Source: Hydrogenispora ethanolica (GTDB lineage Bacteria > Bacillota > UBA4882 > UBA8346). Taken from it: DNA of 64,000 nt. The translations under genes were made by a program, and so were the position numbers. Under the pieces are notes generated by a model. The model was not told the DNA's origin. It worked only from the letters and a program-made list of their open reading frames with translations, and did not search any database. The stretch lies in NCBI RefSeq assembly GCF_004340685.1, contig NZ_SLUN01000002.1, positions 124,001 to 188,000 on the forward strand, written 5' to 3'. Below are positions 25,230 to 33,770 of the stretch, one piece after another (the stretch's first letter is position 1; each line of letters begins with the position of its first letter).

Positions 25230-26843
25230 TCAACCCTGGGCCGCCGCCAGCGCCGGGAGATCCTCCTCCGTCCAATCCACCGGGCAGTCCACCAGCGCCG
25301 GCCCGGAGGCGGCCAGCGCTTCGCCCAGAATTTCCTCCAGCCGTTCCGGGATGTTGATGCGAAAACCTTTGGCGCCGTAAGCCTCGGCCAGTTTGACGAA
25401 GTCGGGCTGGCTCTCCGGGGCGAGCCCTTGCGGCCGGTCGGGCCGGGGGTTGCGCCGGTTCAAAATGAGGGCCTTCACCGGCAATTGGTTGGCGACCAGC
25501 GTCGCCAGCTCCTGAAGGCACATCTGGACTCCGGCGGCGTTGACGACCGCGACCACCGGGCGGCCGGGGTTGCCGGCCTGCGCTCCCACGGCCGCGGGAA
25601 AAGCGAATCCCACGGTGCCGAGCCCGCCGGCGGCGATAAAGGTCCGCGGCTCGCGGAACGGATAAAAACGCGCCGTCCAGATGGCGGGCTGCTCGGCTTC
25701 GCTGCAGATGAACACCCCTCCTCCGGTGATCCGGCCCAGTGCGGCCATGACGGCCCGGGGCTGAAGGCCGGCGGCGGAGGAGAGCGGGACGGAAGTGGCT
25801 TTCCGGGCGGCGATCTCCGCCAGCCATTCGGGGCGCCCGGCAGGTTTCAGGCGCTCCAGCAGCATGCTCAATACCGCCTTGGCGTCCCCGGCCAGCGAGA
25901 TCCGGGAGCTCCGGTTTTGCTCCAGTTCCGCCGGATCGATATCGATCGAAATCAGCCGGGCTTGGGGCGCGAAAACGGCCGGATGGGGAGTGACCCGGTC
26001 GGCGGAGCGCACTCCGACTGCAATGAACAGATCAGCCTGGTTCACCGCCCAACGGCCGGCGGCGGTGCCGTTGGCTCCCAACAGTCCCAGGGAGAGCGGG
26101 TGTCCGGCGGGGAAAGCGGTCAGTCCCATCAGAGTGGCGGCGACGGGAATCGCCAGCGTTTCGGCCAGTTGCCGCAAGGCGGGAGCGGCGCCGGAGGAGA
26201 TGACGCCGCCGCCGGCGCAGAGCACCGGCCGCCTGGCTGCGGCAATGGCGGCCGCCGCTTCGTTGATCGGGCCGGGCCGCGGTCCGAGCCGGGCTTGATA
26301 GCCCGGCAGGTGAACGGCATCCGGATATTCCGCCTGATCCTGCATCTGGGTCACGTCCTTGGTCAGGTCGATCAGGACCGGTCCGGGCCGTCCGGTACGG
26401 GCGATATAAAAAGCCTCTTTCACCGCGCGCGGCAGGTCGGCCAGCCGGGTGACGAGTTCGTTGTGCTTGGTGATGGGAAGGGTCATGCCGCGGATATCGG
26501 CTTCCTGGAACGAGTCGCGCCCCAGCAGAAAGCTGGAGACCTGGCCGGAGATGATCACCAGCGGGATCGAATCCTGATAGGCGGTAGCGATCCCGGTGAT
26601 CAGGTTGGTCGCCCCGGGTCCGGAAGTGGCCAGGCAGACGCCGGTCTTCCCGGTACTGCGGGCATAACCGTCGGCGGCGTGGATCGCGCCCTGTTCGTGC
26701 CGGACCAGGATGTTGCGGATCGTGGGATGCCCGTAAAGCGCGTCATAGATGTGGATCACCGCGCTGCCCGGGTACCCGAAAAGCAGCTCCACGCCTTCCC
26801 GGGCAAGGCAGTCGAGCAATATTTCAGCGCCGGAACGATTCAA
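25230..26843 (-). CDS. Acetolactate-synthase-like TPP-family protein with altered cofactor motif
   Basis: 537 residues with the three-domain layout of IlvB. The N-terminal Pyr domain keeps the catalytic Glu (VRHEQGAIHAADGYAR) and ATSGPGATNLITGIATAYQD; the middle domain has ISIDIDPAELEQN. In the PP domain the usual GDG that binds Mg-TPP reads VNAAGVQMCLQELATLV (about residue 434), so Asp is missing, and the following NN region is NRRNPRPDRP. Normal acetolactate synthesis is therefore doubtful. Start TTG 26843 is chosen because GAGGTGAT is 4-8 bases upstream; GTG 26852 is too close to it. No ilvN follows. Confidence 0.82.
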   Translation of the reverse strand: MNRSGAEILLDCLAREGVELLFGYPGSAVIHIYDALYGHPTIRNILVRHEQGAIHAADGYARSTGKTGVCLATSGPGATNLITGIATAYQDSIPLVIISGQVSSFLLGRDSFQEADIRGMTLPITKHNELVTRLADLPRAVKEAFYIARTGRPGPVLIDLTKDVTQMQDQAEYPDAVHLPGYQARLGPRPGPINEAAAAIAAARRPVLCAGGGVISSGAAPALRQLAETLAIPVAATLMGLTAFPAGHPLSLGLLGANGTAAGRWAVNQADLFIAVGVRSADRVTPHPAVFAPQARLISIDIDPAELEQNRSSRISLAGDAKAVLSMLLERLKPAGRPEWLAEIAARKATSVPLSSAAGLQPRAVMAALGRITGGGVFICSEAEQPAIWTARFYPFREPRTFIAAGGLGTVGFAFPAAVGAQAGNPGRPVVAVVNAAGVQMCLQELATLVANQLPVKALILNRRNPRPDRPQGLAPESQPDFVKLAEAYGAKGFRINIPERLEEILGEALAASGPALVDCPVDWTEEDLPALAAAQG

Positions 26844-26852
26844 GAGAATCAC

Positions 26853-27230
26853 CTCGTTTGGAATTTATATACAATATAGTTCAAATATTTAAATATGTCA
26901 ATCATATTTTAAAACTATTGATATTAAAGGGTTTGTAAGTACATATATAATATAAATCCTTTAATGACGTTGATTTGAAAAGTTGGATATCGACAACATA
27001 CTGATATTAAGCATATTTTACTCATTTACTAATGAGTAAATAGAAATAATAATTATCAATTCGATGTTAAAAGTTGTTGCAATGGTAAGGGTTATCAATA
27101 GTATATATTGATAATACCCGCTATTACTGAATTACACAGTATCGCTTTGATATATCTCAATCATTATAACTTCTCGTAAATCTAATATAAAATATTACTC
27201 GGCCTTCTTGAAGAATGGATAGCCGCATTT
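26853..27230. other. Very AT-rich intergenic stretch with three inverted repeats
   Basis: Strikingly AT-rich against GC-rich neighbours. Inverted repeats: ATTAAAGGGTTT / AAATCCTTTAAT (26933-26965, one mismatch), TTTACTCATT / AATGAGTAAA (27017-27040, perfect, 4-base loop) and GGGTTATCAATA / TATTGATAATACCC (27089-27119). No gene seen. It lies between the IlvB-like gene start and the family A array. Confidence 0.75.
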
Positions 27231-27365
27231 TTTCCGGAGCGTGAGGAAGGTTTAGGGGAATTGGTGCCGCCCCGCGCCGGAGCAGGGGATGGGGAGAAAC
27301 CGGTCAGGCGCGGTTTTGGTCCGGTTGGGAGAGGCTCCGGCCTCCAAGGATATGCGGCGGTCCGG

Positions 27366-27779
27366 TTTCCCGAAGCCGCGGGGATGCATCCCCGGGATTC
27401 CGTCTTGGTTCCCGAAAGATTCGTCCTCTTTCCCGGAGGCTTGGGGAAGCATCCCGAAGCTTTGGTCCTTTATCCCGGAACCTTGGGGAAGGTTCCCGAA
27501 GGCTTCGGGATGGTAGGATGATCCTTCGGGAAGAAAGGATCAAAGGATCCGCTGAAAGGATCAAGGGATCCCTTACAAGGATGAAAACCATCCCTGACAC
27601 GGATGGAGGCATACCTTACAAGGATCGCAGGATCCCTTGAAAGGATCGAGGCATCCCTAACACGGATTCGAGCATCCCTTACAAGGATGAAGAATATCCT
27701 AGTTGGACCAAAGACCATACCTGACACGAGCGAGGATCGGCTGATATATTAGAGGATCGGGACGGGAGACGGAGGCGTT
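27366..27779. repeat. 21-bp tandem array, family A, copy 2
   Basis: About 414 bp, same orientation and order as 3230-3641. Stretches such as the one centred on GGTTCCCGAAGGCTTCGGGA, and GAATATCCTAGTTGGACC, are identical or nearly so. Units of 21-22 bp beginning GGAT repeat eight times (for example GGATCGAGGCATCCCTAAC, GGATTCGAGCATCCCTTAC). Ends with CTGATATATTAG as in copy 1. It precedes the germination locus by about 150 bases. Confidence 0.9.
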
Positions 27780-27929
27780 GCTCCCGGCGGGAGGAGCGGC
27801 GGGGCAGATGGACCGGCGCTTGGCACAACATCGGGGATAGTGCGAAAAGCCGAATTCTTCCGCCGGCGATCCGGAGTGATCCACATATTTTATCCATTGG
27901 ATCCGGATACTATATTTGGGTGAAGCTCC

Positions 27930-29477
27930 ATGTATAAAAGCTGGCGCAAGAACAAACCGGTTCCATCGGGCCAATCTCCGCAAAGCGATGCCGTATTTCA
28001 GTTGTCCGACTCCCTCGAATCCAATGAGGCGCTCTTCCGCCGGTTGTTTAAAAACGACGATACCGTGATTTACCGGCGTTTTAGCAACCCGGCCGATGCC
28101 GACCTGGAATACTGCGCCGTTTTCGTGGACGGAATGGTTAATCCGGAGATTATCAATGAACACATTATCGGGCCGATCCTCCACGATGTCCAACCCAAAA
28201 AAGCCGGGCGGCGCCCGGTGGATATCTTGCAAACCCAGGTCATTCAGGCCGATGAGGTGCAAAAGACGGCCGATGTGAAGCGCCTGACGGAAGCTCTCCA
28301 CAATGGCGATACGGTTCTGCTCTGCGCGGGCGAGACGGAAGCGTTGATCATAAGCTCCAAAGGCTGGCCAACCCGGGCTATCAGCGAGCCGGAAAGCGAG
28401 AAGACGCTGCGCGGCCCCAAGGAAGGATTCACGGAATCGCTGATGATGAACTTGTCCATGGTGAGACGGCGACTCCATACTGATCGGCTGAAATTCTCCA
28501 TGAAAGTTTTGGGCGCCCGTTCCCGGACCAAGGCCTGTATCTGTTATATCGAAGGCTTGGCCAGTCCGGCGATTCTGGCGGAATTGGAAAAACGGCTGGA
28601 TCAAATCAAGCTCGACGGCATACTGGGCACGGGCTATCTCGTCGAATTCATTAAAGATGCGCCGCTTTCGCCGTTTAAAACCATCGGGAACACGGAACGG
28701 CCGGATGTGGTGGCTGCGAAACTATTGGAAGGCAGGGTGGCCCTGATTCTGGACGGAAGCCCGGTGGCGATCACTTTGCCGCATGTTTTCGTCGAGTATT
28801 TTCAGTCCAACGACGATTATTATATCAATTTCTATTTCTCCTCGATCAACCGGATGATCCGGATCGCCTCTTTTCTCTTCGCGATCAGTGTTCCTGCCAT
28901 TTACCTGGCTCTGACAACTTTTCATGAGGAGATACTCCCCACTCCCTTGCTGCTCAGCATCTCGGCAGCCCGGCAAGGAGTCGCTTTTCCGACCGCCATC
29001 GAACTCTTAATCCTGGGATTGGCGTTCGAAATTTTGCGCGAGGCGGGGATGCGGATGCCCAGCACCATCGGGGAAGCATTGAGCATCGTCGGCGCACTCA
29101 TCCTGGGTCAGGCGGCGGTGCAAGCGCGCCTGGTCAGCGCGCCGATGGTGATCATTATCGGATTGACCGCGGTCACCGGACTGATGATCCCCGGACTGAG
29201 CGGAGCCATTATTATCTTGCGCTTCGTTTTTGTAATCTTTGTTACCTTTATCGGCTTTTATGGCTACCTCTTCGGCATGATCGGACTGCTGGTCCATTTG
29301 TTTCAGATCCGCTCTTTCGGAGTGCCTTATATGACCCCCTTGAACGCGATGAATCTTCAGGATCTAAAGGATACCGTTTTGAGAGCGCCGTGGTGGTACA
29401 TGATAAACCGGCCGAGATTTATCGGCGCGCTGAACCGGATCCGGCAGGGGCGGGCCGATCCGGGTTCGAAGCCTTAA
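27930..29477 (+). CDS. gerAA: GerA-type spore germinant receptor subunit A
   Basis: 515 residues. N-terminal soluble domain (about 1-290: LFKNDDTVIYRRF, CAVFVDGMVNPEIINEHII, TRTKACICYIEGLA) then a multi-pass membrane domain with GVAFPTAIELLILGLAFEILREAG and the conserved GLSGAIIILRF, as in GerAA/GerBA/GerKA. In the spore inner membrane this subunit forms the receptor with GerAB and GerAC that senses nutrients. ATG at 27930 follows GGTGAAGCTCC. It is followed directly by gerAC. The gerAB subunit is not between them, unlike the usual order. Confidence 0.95.
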   Translation: MYKSWRKNKPVPSGQSPQSDAVFQLSDSLESNEALFRRLFKNDDTVIYRRFSNPADADLEYCAVFVDGMVNPEIINEHIIGPILHDVQPKKAGRRPVDILQTQVIQADEVQKTADVKRLTEALHNGDTVLLCAGETEALIISSKGWPTRAISEPESEKTLRGPKEGFTESLMMNLSMVRRRLHTDRLKFSMKVLGARSRTKACICYIEGLASPAILAELEKRLDQIKLDGILGTGYLVEFIKDAPLSPFKTIGNTERPDVVAAKLLEGRVALILDGSPVAITLPHVFVEYFQSNDDYYINFYFSSINRMIRIASFLFAISVPAIYLALTTFHEEILPTPLLLSISAARQGVAFPTAIELLILGLAFEILREAGMRMPSTIGEALSIVGALILGQAAVQARLVSAPMVIIIGLTAVTGLMIPGLSGAIIILRFVFVIFVTFIGFYGYLFGMIGLLVHLFQIRSFGVPYMTPLNAMNLQDLKDTVLRAPWWYMINRPRFIGALNRIRQGRADPGSKP

Positions 29478-29502
29478 GAAAATGGGGAAAGATGGGAGCG
29501 CG

Positions 29503-30696
29503 ATGAACCGAACAAGCGCGAAGCGAACCACGGGAATCAAAACAACCGGGCTCATCCTGGCCATGATCCTCGCGATACCGGCACTGCTCGGGGGATGCTG
29601 GGATTACCGGGAGATCGACGACCAGATCATCATTTCCGGCGCGGCGGTTGACTATGACCGCGAGAGCCGGGGGATTTCGCTGACGGTGGAGATCGCATTG
29701 CCCACGGCATCGGACAAGGAAAGCAGCTTCACTTCAAAGATCTATCAAGCCAAAGGCCAAAACATACCGGAGGCCATCGTGGCCTTGCATTCTAAAGCGG
29801 GACGGCGGTTATTGTGGAGCCACTCGAAAATTCTGATCCTGGGCGCCGGAATCATGGAAAACGAGCGCTTATTCATTGGCACCATGGATTGGGTCAAAAG
29901 AAACGGTGAAACCCGTGAAACCATGTGGATGGTCTTTTCGGAAGAAAAAACCGCCGGGGAAATTTTACAGCGGGCCGAGCCGCAGACGGAGAAAATTATC
30001 TCATACTACCTGGATCGGCTGTTTCTCGCTGCGGAAGCCGAGACCTTCATCAGCATGCCTTACTCGGAGGTGATGTACGACTTGAGCTCGCCCAGCGCTT
30101 GTATTCACTTGCCCGCCGTGCGCCTGGAAGACTCCGATGGCGGAAAACTGCCTTTTATCAACGGGACGGCGGTTTTCCGGCGAACCAAGGTCGCGGGTTG
30201 GCTCGACGGCAAACAGACGCGGATCCTTGCGTTGCTTTTGAATAAGCTGAACCGGGTGGTCTTCGTGCTCCGGCCATCCGGGCACTCAACCCTGCCGCAG
30301 GTTTCGCTGCGAACCAGCCATTGCCAAACCGCCATCGAACCGGTATTATCCCAAAACACCTTGCGAATGAAGGTCCGGGTGAAAATAGAGGCCCAAATCG
30401 CTGAGATCGACGGCGTCAAAGAAGTGTTCAAACCCGCTGCGCTCAAAAAATTGAAGGAAGAGGCGCAGCGGATGATCGCCGCCGAAATCATGGAGTTGCT
30501 GAATCTGCTCAAAGAAAAGTATCAAAGCGATGTTCTGGGCTTTGGAAGCCAGGTCGAAAACAAATATCCGCAGCAATGGCGGAGAATCCGGAGTCATTGG
30601 GAGAGCGTATACGCGAGGATCCCGGCCGTGGTCCGGGTGGAGTTGAACGTTACCGGCAGCGAACAAAGTATGGCGGAAACGAAAGAAGGGCGCTAG
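29503..30696 (+). CDS. gerAC: GerA-type germinant receptor lipoprotein subunit C
   Basis: 397 residues from ATG 29503 (GGGAG upstream; ATG 29482 is the alternative). A lipoprotein signal ends in LLGGC (Cys about 32) followed by WDYREIDD, the hallmark start of mature GerAC. Downstream blocks LWSHSKILILGAGIMENE and the C-terminal KYQSDVLGFGSQVENKYPQQW fit the family. It begins 25 bases after gerAA and ends one base before the next small gene, so all three are cotranscribed. Confidence 0.94.
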   Translation: MNRTSAKRTTGIKTTGLILAMILAIPALLGGCWDYREIDDQIIISGAAVDYDRESRGISLTVEIALPTASDKESSFTSKIYQAKGQNIPEAIVALHSKAGRRLLWSHSKILILGAGIMENERLFIGTMDWVKRNGETRETMWMVFSEEKTAGEILQRAEPQTEKIISYYLDRLFLAAEAETFISMPYSEVMYDLSSPSACIHLPAVRLEDSDGGKLPFINGTAVFRRTKVAGWLDGKQTRILALLLNKLNRVVFVLRPSGHSTLPQVSLRTSHCQTAIEPVLSQNTLRMKVRVKIEAQIAEIDGVKEVFKPAALKKLKEEAQRMIAAEIMELLNLLKEKYQSDVLGFGSQVENKYPQQWRRIRSHWESVYARIPAVVRVELNVTGSEQSMAETKEGR

Positions 30697-30697
30697 A

Positions 30698-30916
30698 ATG
30701 TTCTTGTTCGTCATCTCGGCCTATGTCTTGATAGGATTCGTCGAAATCACGCCGTTGGTGAAAGCGAACCGGATCAAAGAGTTAATCCTGTACGCGAGCA
30801 TTTTTTTGGCGGCATTCGTCGTGAGTTTATTGCTGAGCGTCGCCGTCCGGTTGCCAAGTCCGGCAAAACCAATGGATGATCTGGTGACGGCCTTGTCTAA
30901 ACTTTTTTCTTCCTGA
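30698..30916 (+). CDS. Small two-TM protein of the germination operon
   Basis: 72 residues: two hydrophobic segments (MFLFVISAYVLIGFVEI and ELILYASIFLAAFVVSLLL) and a short polar tail. It begins two bases after the gerAC stop, so translation is probably coupled. Small membrane proteins accompany some clostridial and bacillar germinant receptors and can modulate them; that role here is inference. Its last 20 bases overlap the 3' end of the convergent gerAB gene. Confidence 0.72.
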   Translation: MFLFVISAYVLIGFVEITPLVKANRIKELILYASIFLAAFVVSLLLSVAVRLPSPAKPMDDLVTALSKLFSS

Positions 30917-31970
30917 GTTCCGCGACGATAAAGGTAATCACCGGAACGATGATGATATAGGGGATGGAATACGGCACCAGGTTTTTTTTGAGCCAAAGGG
31001 TATAATCCAGCGGACCTTCATAGAAAAAGAGCGCGGCACAGAAGATGAGGAGCCCGACGGGCGTGACAATAAACCGGTAATCGTCTTGGAAACCGAAAGT
31101 TCTGGTCACTGCCTTGCAACAGACCGAGAAATAGACATTGGTTTTCACCAAAGCGCCGAGAATATAGACAATGGATAAAACCAGTTCGAGCCCATGCAGG
31201 TAGGTGCCGAGCGTAATTCTCGAAGCGGAAAGATAGGTAGGATAATAAACGTCAGAGGCCAGATCGATCCCCAGGACCAGCACGTTGGATACCGAGATGA
31301 CGAAAACCACCACCGCGCCGATGGTTGAACCGATCAACAACACTTTGTAAGAGGATTTCCTGGCGCTGAATTTTTGGAAAAAGGCCGCAAAGACCACGGT
31401 TTCCCCCAGAGGGAAAATAAAAGTTGACAAGGCGCCATACAAGGTATGCCGGATGTCTTCCTGGAAAGGGGGGAGCAGGTTTCCGATATTCATCTGCGGA
31501 ATCAGGGCGATGATCATCACCGCAATCGAAAGCAACGCGGGGATAAAGAACAGCGTTGCGAAATCGGCGATCAATTCCACTCCGCCCTTCACCATCCATA
31601 CGCAAATGACGGTTATAAAAATGTTCAGAATGACTTTGGGCGTGTTCGGCAAAGCCGTGACCCGGATGAAATGGATGAGAAAGGTGTTGATGAGCACCAC
31701 GACGTAAAAGGCGGATAGTATGTAAAGGACGTTTATAACTTTGGAAATCCCTTTTCCAAAACATTTTTCGAAGATTTGAAAGATATCCATATCGGGAAAC
31801 AAAACCTTAATCCTGCCAATCATCAGGGCCATCAGCAAAGTCATCAGGTAGCACAGGAGGATGCCGAGCCATAAGTCTCTCTTTGCTTGCAGGGAGAAGA
31901 TGACTAAGGAAGATGTTCCGATGATATACAGGACAATCACGGCGATGCTTTGCTTGTCTGAGGCGCTCAA
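30897..31970 (-). CDS. gerAB: GerAB-type spore germination permease subunit
   Basis: 357 residues from TTG 31970; an upstream TTG at 32036 would add 22 residues but has no ribosome site, while AAAGGAG lies at 31989-31983. About ten membrane segments of the APC-fold spore permease family, with FPDMDIFQIFEKCFGKGISK after TM2, LLPPFQEDIRHTLYGAL and FPLGETVVFAAFF in the middle. GerAB is thought to bind the germinant amino acid or sugar. It is oriented against gerAA-gerAC and overlaps the small gene by 20 bases. Confidence 0.93.
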   Translation of the reverse strand: MSASDKQSIAVIVLYIIGTSSLVIFSLQAKRDLWLGILLCYLMTLLMALMIGRIKVLFPDMDIFQIFEKCFGKGISKVINVLYILSAFYVVVLINTFLIHFIRVTALPNTPKVILNIFITVICVWMVKGGVELIADFATLFFIPALLSIAVMIIALIPQMNIGNLLPPFQEDIRHTLYGALSTFIFPLGETVVFAAFFQKFSARKSSYKVLLIGSTIGAVVVFVISVSNVLVLGIDLASDVYYPTYLSASRITLGTYLHGLELVLSIVYILGALVKTNVYFSVCCKAVTRTFGFQDDYRFIVTPVGLLIFCAALFFYEGPLDYTLWLKKNLVPYSIPYIIIVPVITFIVAELRKKKV

Positions 31971-32036
31971 TTGGGCAGATGATCTCCTTTGGAAATTTGG
32001 TCCATGACGATATTCCGGCGTACGGCCGGTTGCCAA

Positions 32037-32399
32037 AATGGGGGATTGAAGATATTTTTCCTTTTTTTAGCATAGATATTCCAAATATCGGGTCACGAAG
32101 CGAGTTGGCGCGGGTCGGGAGTGAAAGAAGCGATTTCAGGCGGGAGATAAAAAATGAGCCTTTGCTGATGCTTTTCGATTCAGGTCAAGTTGCGTATCGG
32201 GCCAAAGTTTTTATGGGACTACGTTTATGAATAGGATAATGAAGCATATTCTCAAAAAACTCCTTTTGGCCGTCAAAAGGCATTTTTCGCATGAAGTTTC
32301 TTTCGCCGTGATGCATTGGTTGGAAATGCTTCATAATATGGAATAAAAGGACTCGATGAGAGCAATTAGTCCTCTGATGAAAAAAAGGAGGGGTATTTA
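32037..32399. other. Intergenic region between gerAB and the small YjcZ-like gene
   Basis: No strong feature. ATGAAGCAT near 32241 and ATGCTTCAT near 32328 form a long-range inverted repeat. A 39-codon frame at 32228 (MNRIMKHILKKLLLAVK) lacks a good ribosome site and is not called. Confidence 0.35.
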
Positions 32400-32513
32400 A
32401 TGTCCGATCAACAAGCTTTGTGGGGAGGCGGAGGAGGCTGGGGCATCGGTATTGCTTTTCTGACCTTCTTAATCCTCGTTTTATTGGTGGTAGGATTCGC
32501 TTTCTGGGGGTAA
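32400..32513 (+). CDS. YjcZ/SscA-like small hydrophobic spore-type protein
   Basis: 37 residues: MSDQQALWGGGGGWG followed by one hydrophobic segment GIAFLTFLILVLLVVGFAFW. Glycine-rich head plus a single C-terminal membrane helix is the YjcZ/SscA pattern (SscA helps spore coat assembly in Bacillus). A very strong ribosome site (AAAGGAGGGG) precedes the ATG. It sits beside the germination locus, which agrees with a sporulation role, though so short a protein cannot be assigned with certainty. Confidence 0.6.
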   Translation: MSDQQALWGGGGGWGIGIAFLTFLILVLLVVGFAFWG

Positions 32514-32600
32514 AGGATGCCGCGGCAATGAATCTTCCTGCAGTACAGGTATAGAACATCGGTTATCGTCTTGAAAGCGGATTTCCGGCGATTTGCCGTG

Positions 32601-32640
32601 GAAAGGGGCGGCCCGAGAGGGGTGGCCCTTTTCTTTTTGC
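32601..32640 (+). terminator. Terminator after the small YjcZ-like gene
   Basis: AAAGGG...CCCTTTT stem with imperfect inner pairing (GGCCC-GAGA-GGGGT), followed by CTTTTTGCTTTT. Confidence 0.6.
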
Positions 32641-32666
32641 TTTTGAGCCGTTCCGCTCCGGGTTGA

Positions 32667-32816
32667 GGGATTGCGAAAACATCAGGTCGCGGGAAATGCA
32701 GCCTGACCAAGTACATCATGGGCCGCGGCGACGCCGTGGGCGGCGCGGTGATCGGCGGCAAGGAACTGATCGGGCGAATCAAACGCCAGGCCATGAGAAA
32801 ATGCGGCCTGGAGTGA
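32667..32816 (+). pseudogene. Fragment of an unrecognised gene
   Basis: An open frame of 49 codons without start or ribosome site reads CSLTKYIMGRGDAVGGAVIG then KELIGRIKRQAMRKCGLE and a stop. Its composition is coding-like, but no complete gene fits. It is probably the 3' end of a gene lost by deletion. I could not place the family. Confidence 0.4.
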
Positions 32817-32852
32817 ACCCGCGGGCGGGAGCGGCGGGCCAGGGGCCGCCGC

Positions 32853-33701
32853 TCAGCCCAGATCCTTGGCCATTTCGTATTGATCGACGTGGCCTTGCAT
32901 CCCCTGTCCGATCAGCCACGGGCCCAAATAACTGCCTTCCTCGACATTGATGGCTTTGAGGACCGCCGACCGGGTGTATGGGGCCAGCATGCCGAGGAGC
33001 GGCAGGCGCTCCCGGCGGAGCTCCTCGGCCAATCCCAGCTGCGGGAGGTCGCCGTACTCGCGGTGGATGACGGCGTAGCCCACTTCGCGCTGGCCGAGCA
33101 TGATCCGCAGTCCCTGGTAGCGATCCTTCAGATTCAGAATGGACGGGGTCGCGTTTTGCCAGGTCGGCTGGTAGTCCAGCCAGTGCTGATACCGGTCCAG
33201 CGCCGCCAGATCCAGTTCGGCCAGGTGAAGCTCCTCGGGGACCGGGGGGGCGGGCGCGGCGCTCCGCTGCCACTGGTAGCAGTTTAGATTACGGGTGACG
33301 GTGAAGCCCAGCTTCTGATAGAGCCGCAGCGCCGGCTGGTTGTCGCGGATGACTTCCAGCAGATAGCGCCGGACCTGCCGCCGGACCAGTTCTTTTTGCA
33401 TTTCGGCGAATAACAGCGCGGCCAGGCCCTGGCCGCGGTAGGCCGGGAGAAATCCGGTGCCGCCGTCGTAACCGGTGGTCACTCCGTCCCGCTCGCGGAG
33501 GCCATTCAGCACGAACCCAATCAGCCGCCCAGTTTCATGATAAACGCCGAACGAATCGGCCAGCCGGATGTCACGGCCCCGCAGATGTTCCAAAAACCGC
33601 TCGTAGGGCAGTTCGATCCGCACCGAATAATCGCTGAACGCCGCGATGAAAGCGGCGTGAATCGTGGCCAGCGATTCGTCATGAAGTGATTTCAAGCGCA
33701 T
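32853..33701 (-). CDS. GNAT family N-acetyltransferase
   Basis: 282 residues. The N-terminal GNAT domain has the acetyl-CoA motif A GFLPAYRGQGLAALLFAEM (RGQGLA loop) and motif B LEVIRDNQPALRLYQKLGF. The remaining 140 residues form a second, degenerate GNAT-like half (LAALDRYQHWLDYQPTWQN ... EEGSYLGPWLIGQGMQG). The substrate is unknown. It is followed upstream on the genome by the family B array, and begins ATGCGCTTGAAATC; a GGAGGAAAA lies upstream of the start. Confidence 0.85.
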   Translation of the reverse strand: MRLKSLHDESLATIHAAFIAAFSDYSVRIELPYERFLEHLRGRDIRLADSFGVYHETGRLIGFVLNGLRERDGVTTGYDGGTGFLPAYRGQGLAALLFAEMQKELVRRQVRRYLLEVIRDNQPALRLYQKLGFTVTRNLNCYQWQRSAAPAPPVPEELHLAELDLAALDRYQHWLDYQPTWQNATPSILNLKDRYQGLRIMLGQREVGYAVIHREYGDLPQLGLAEELRRERLPLLGMLAPYTRSAVLKAINVEEGSYLGPWLIGQGMQGHVDQYEMAKDLG

Positions 33702-33770
33702 GATTCCGTATTTTCCTCCAGCTTTTCAGCATCGTTCCGTCCGTCAGGCGCGGCCGCCCGGGGGCAACTC

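Noticed and set aside
25155-26879. 574-codon open frame antisense to the IlvB-like gene
   Set aside because: Gly/Gln/Arg-rich shadow without ribosome site; the opposite strand matches a known family.
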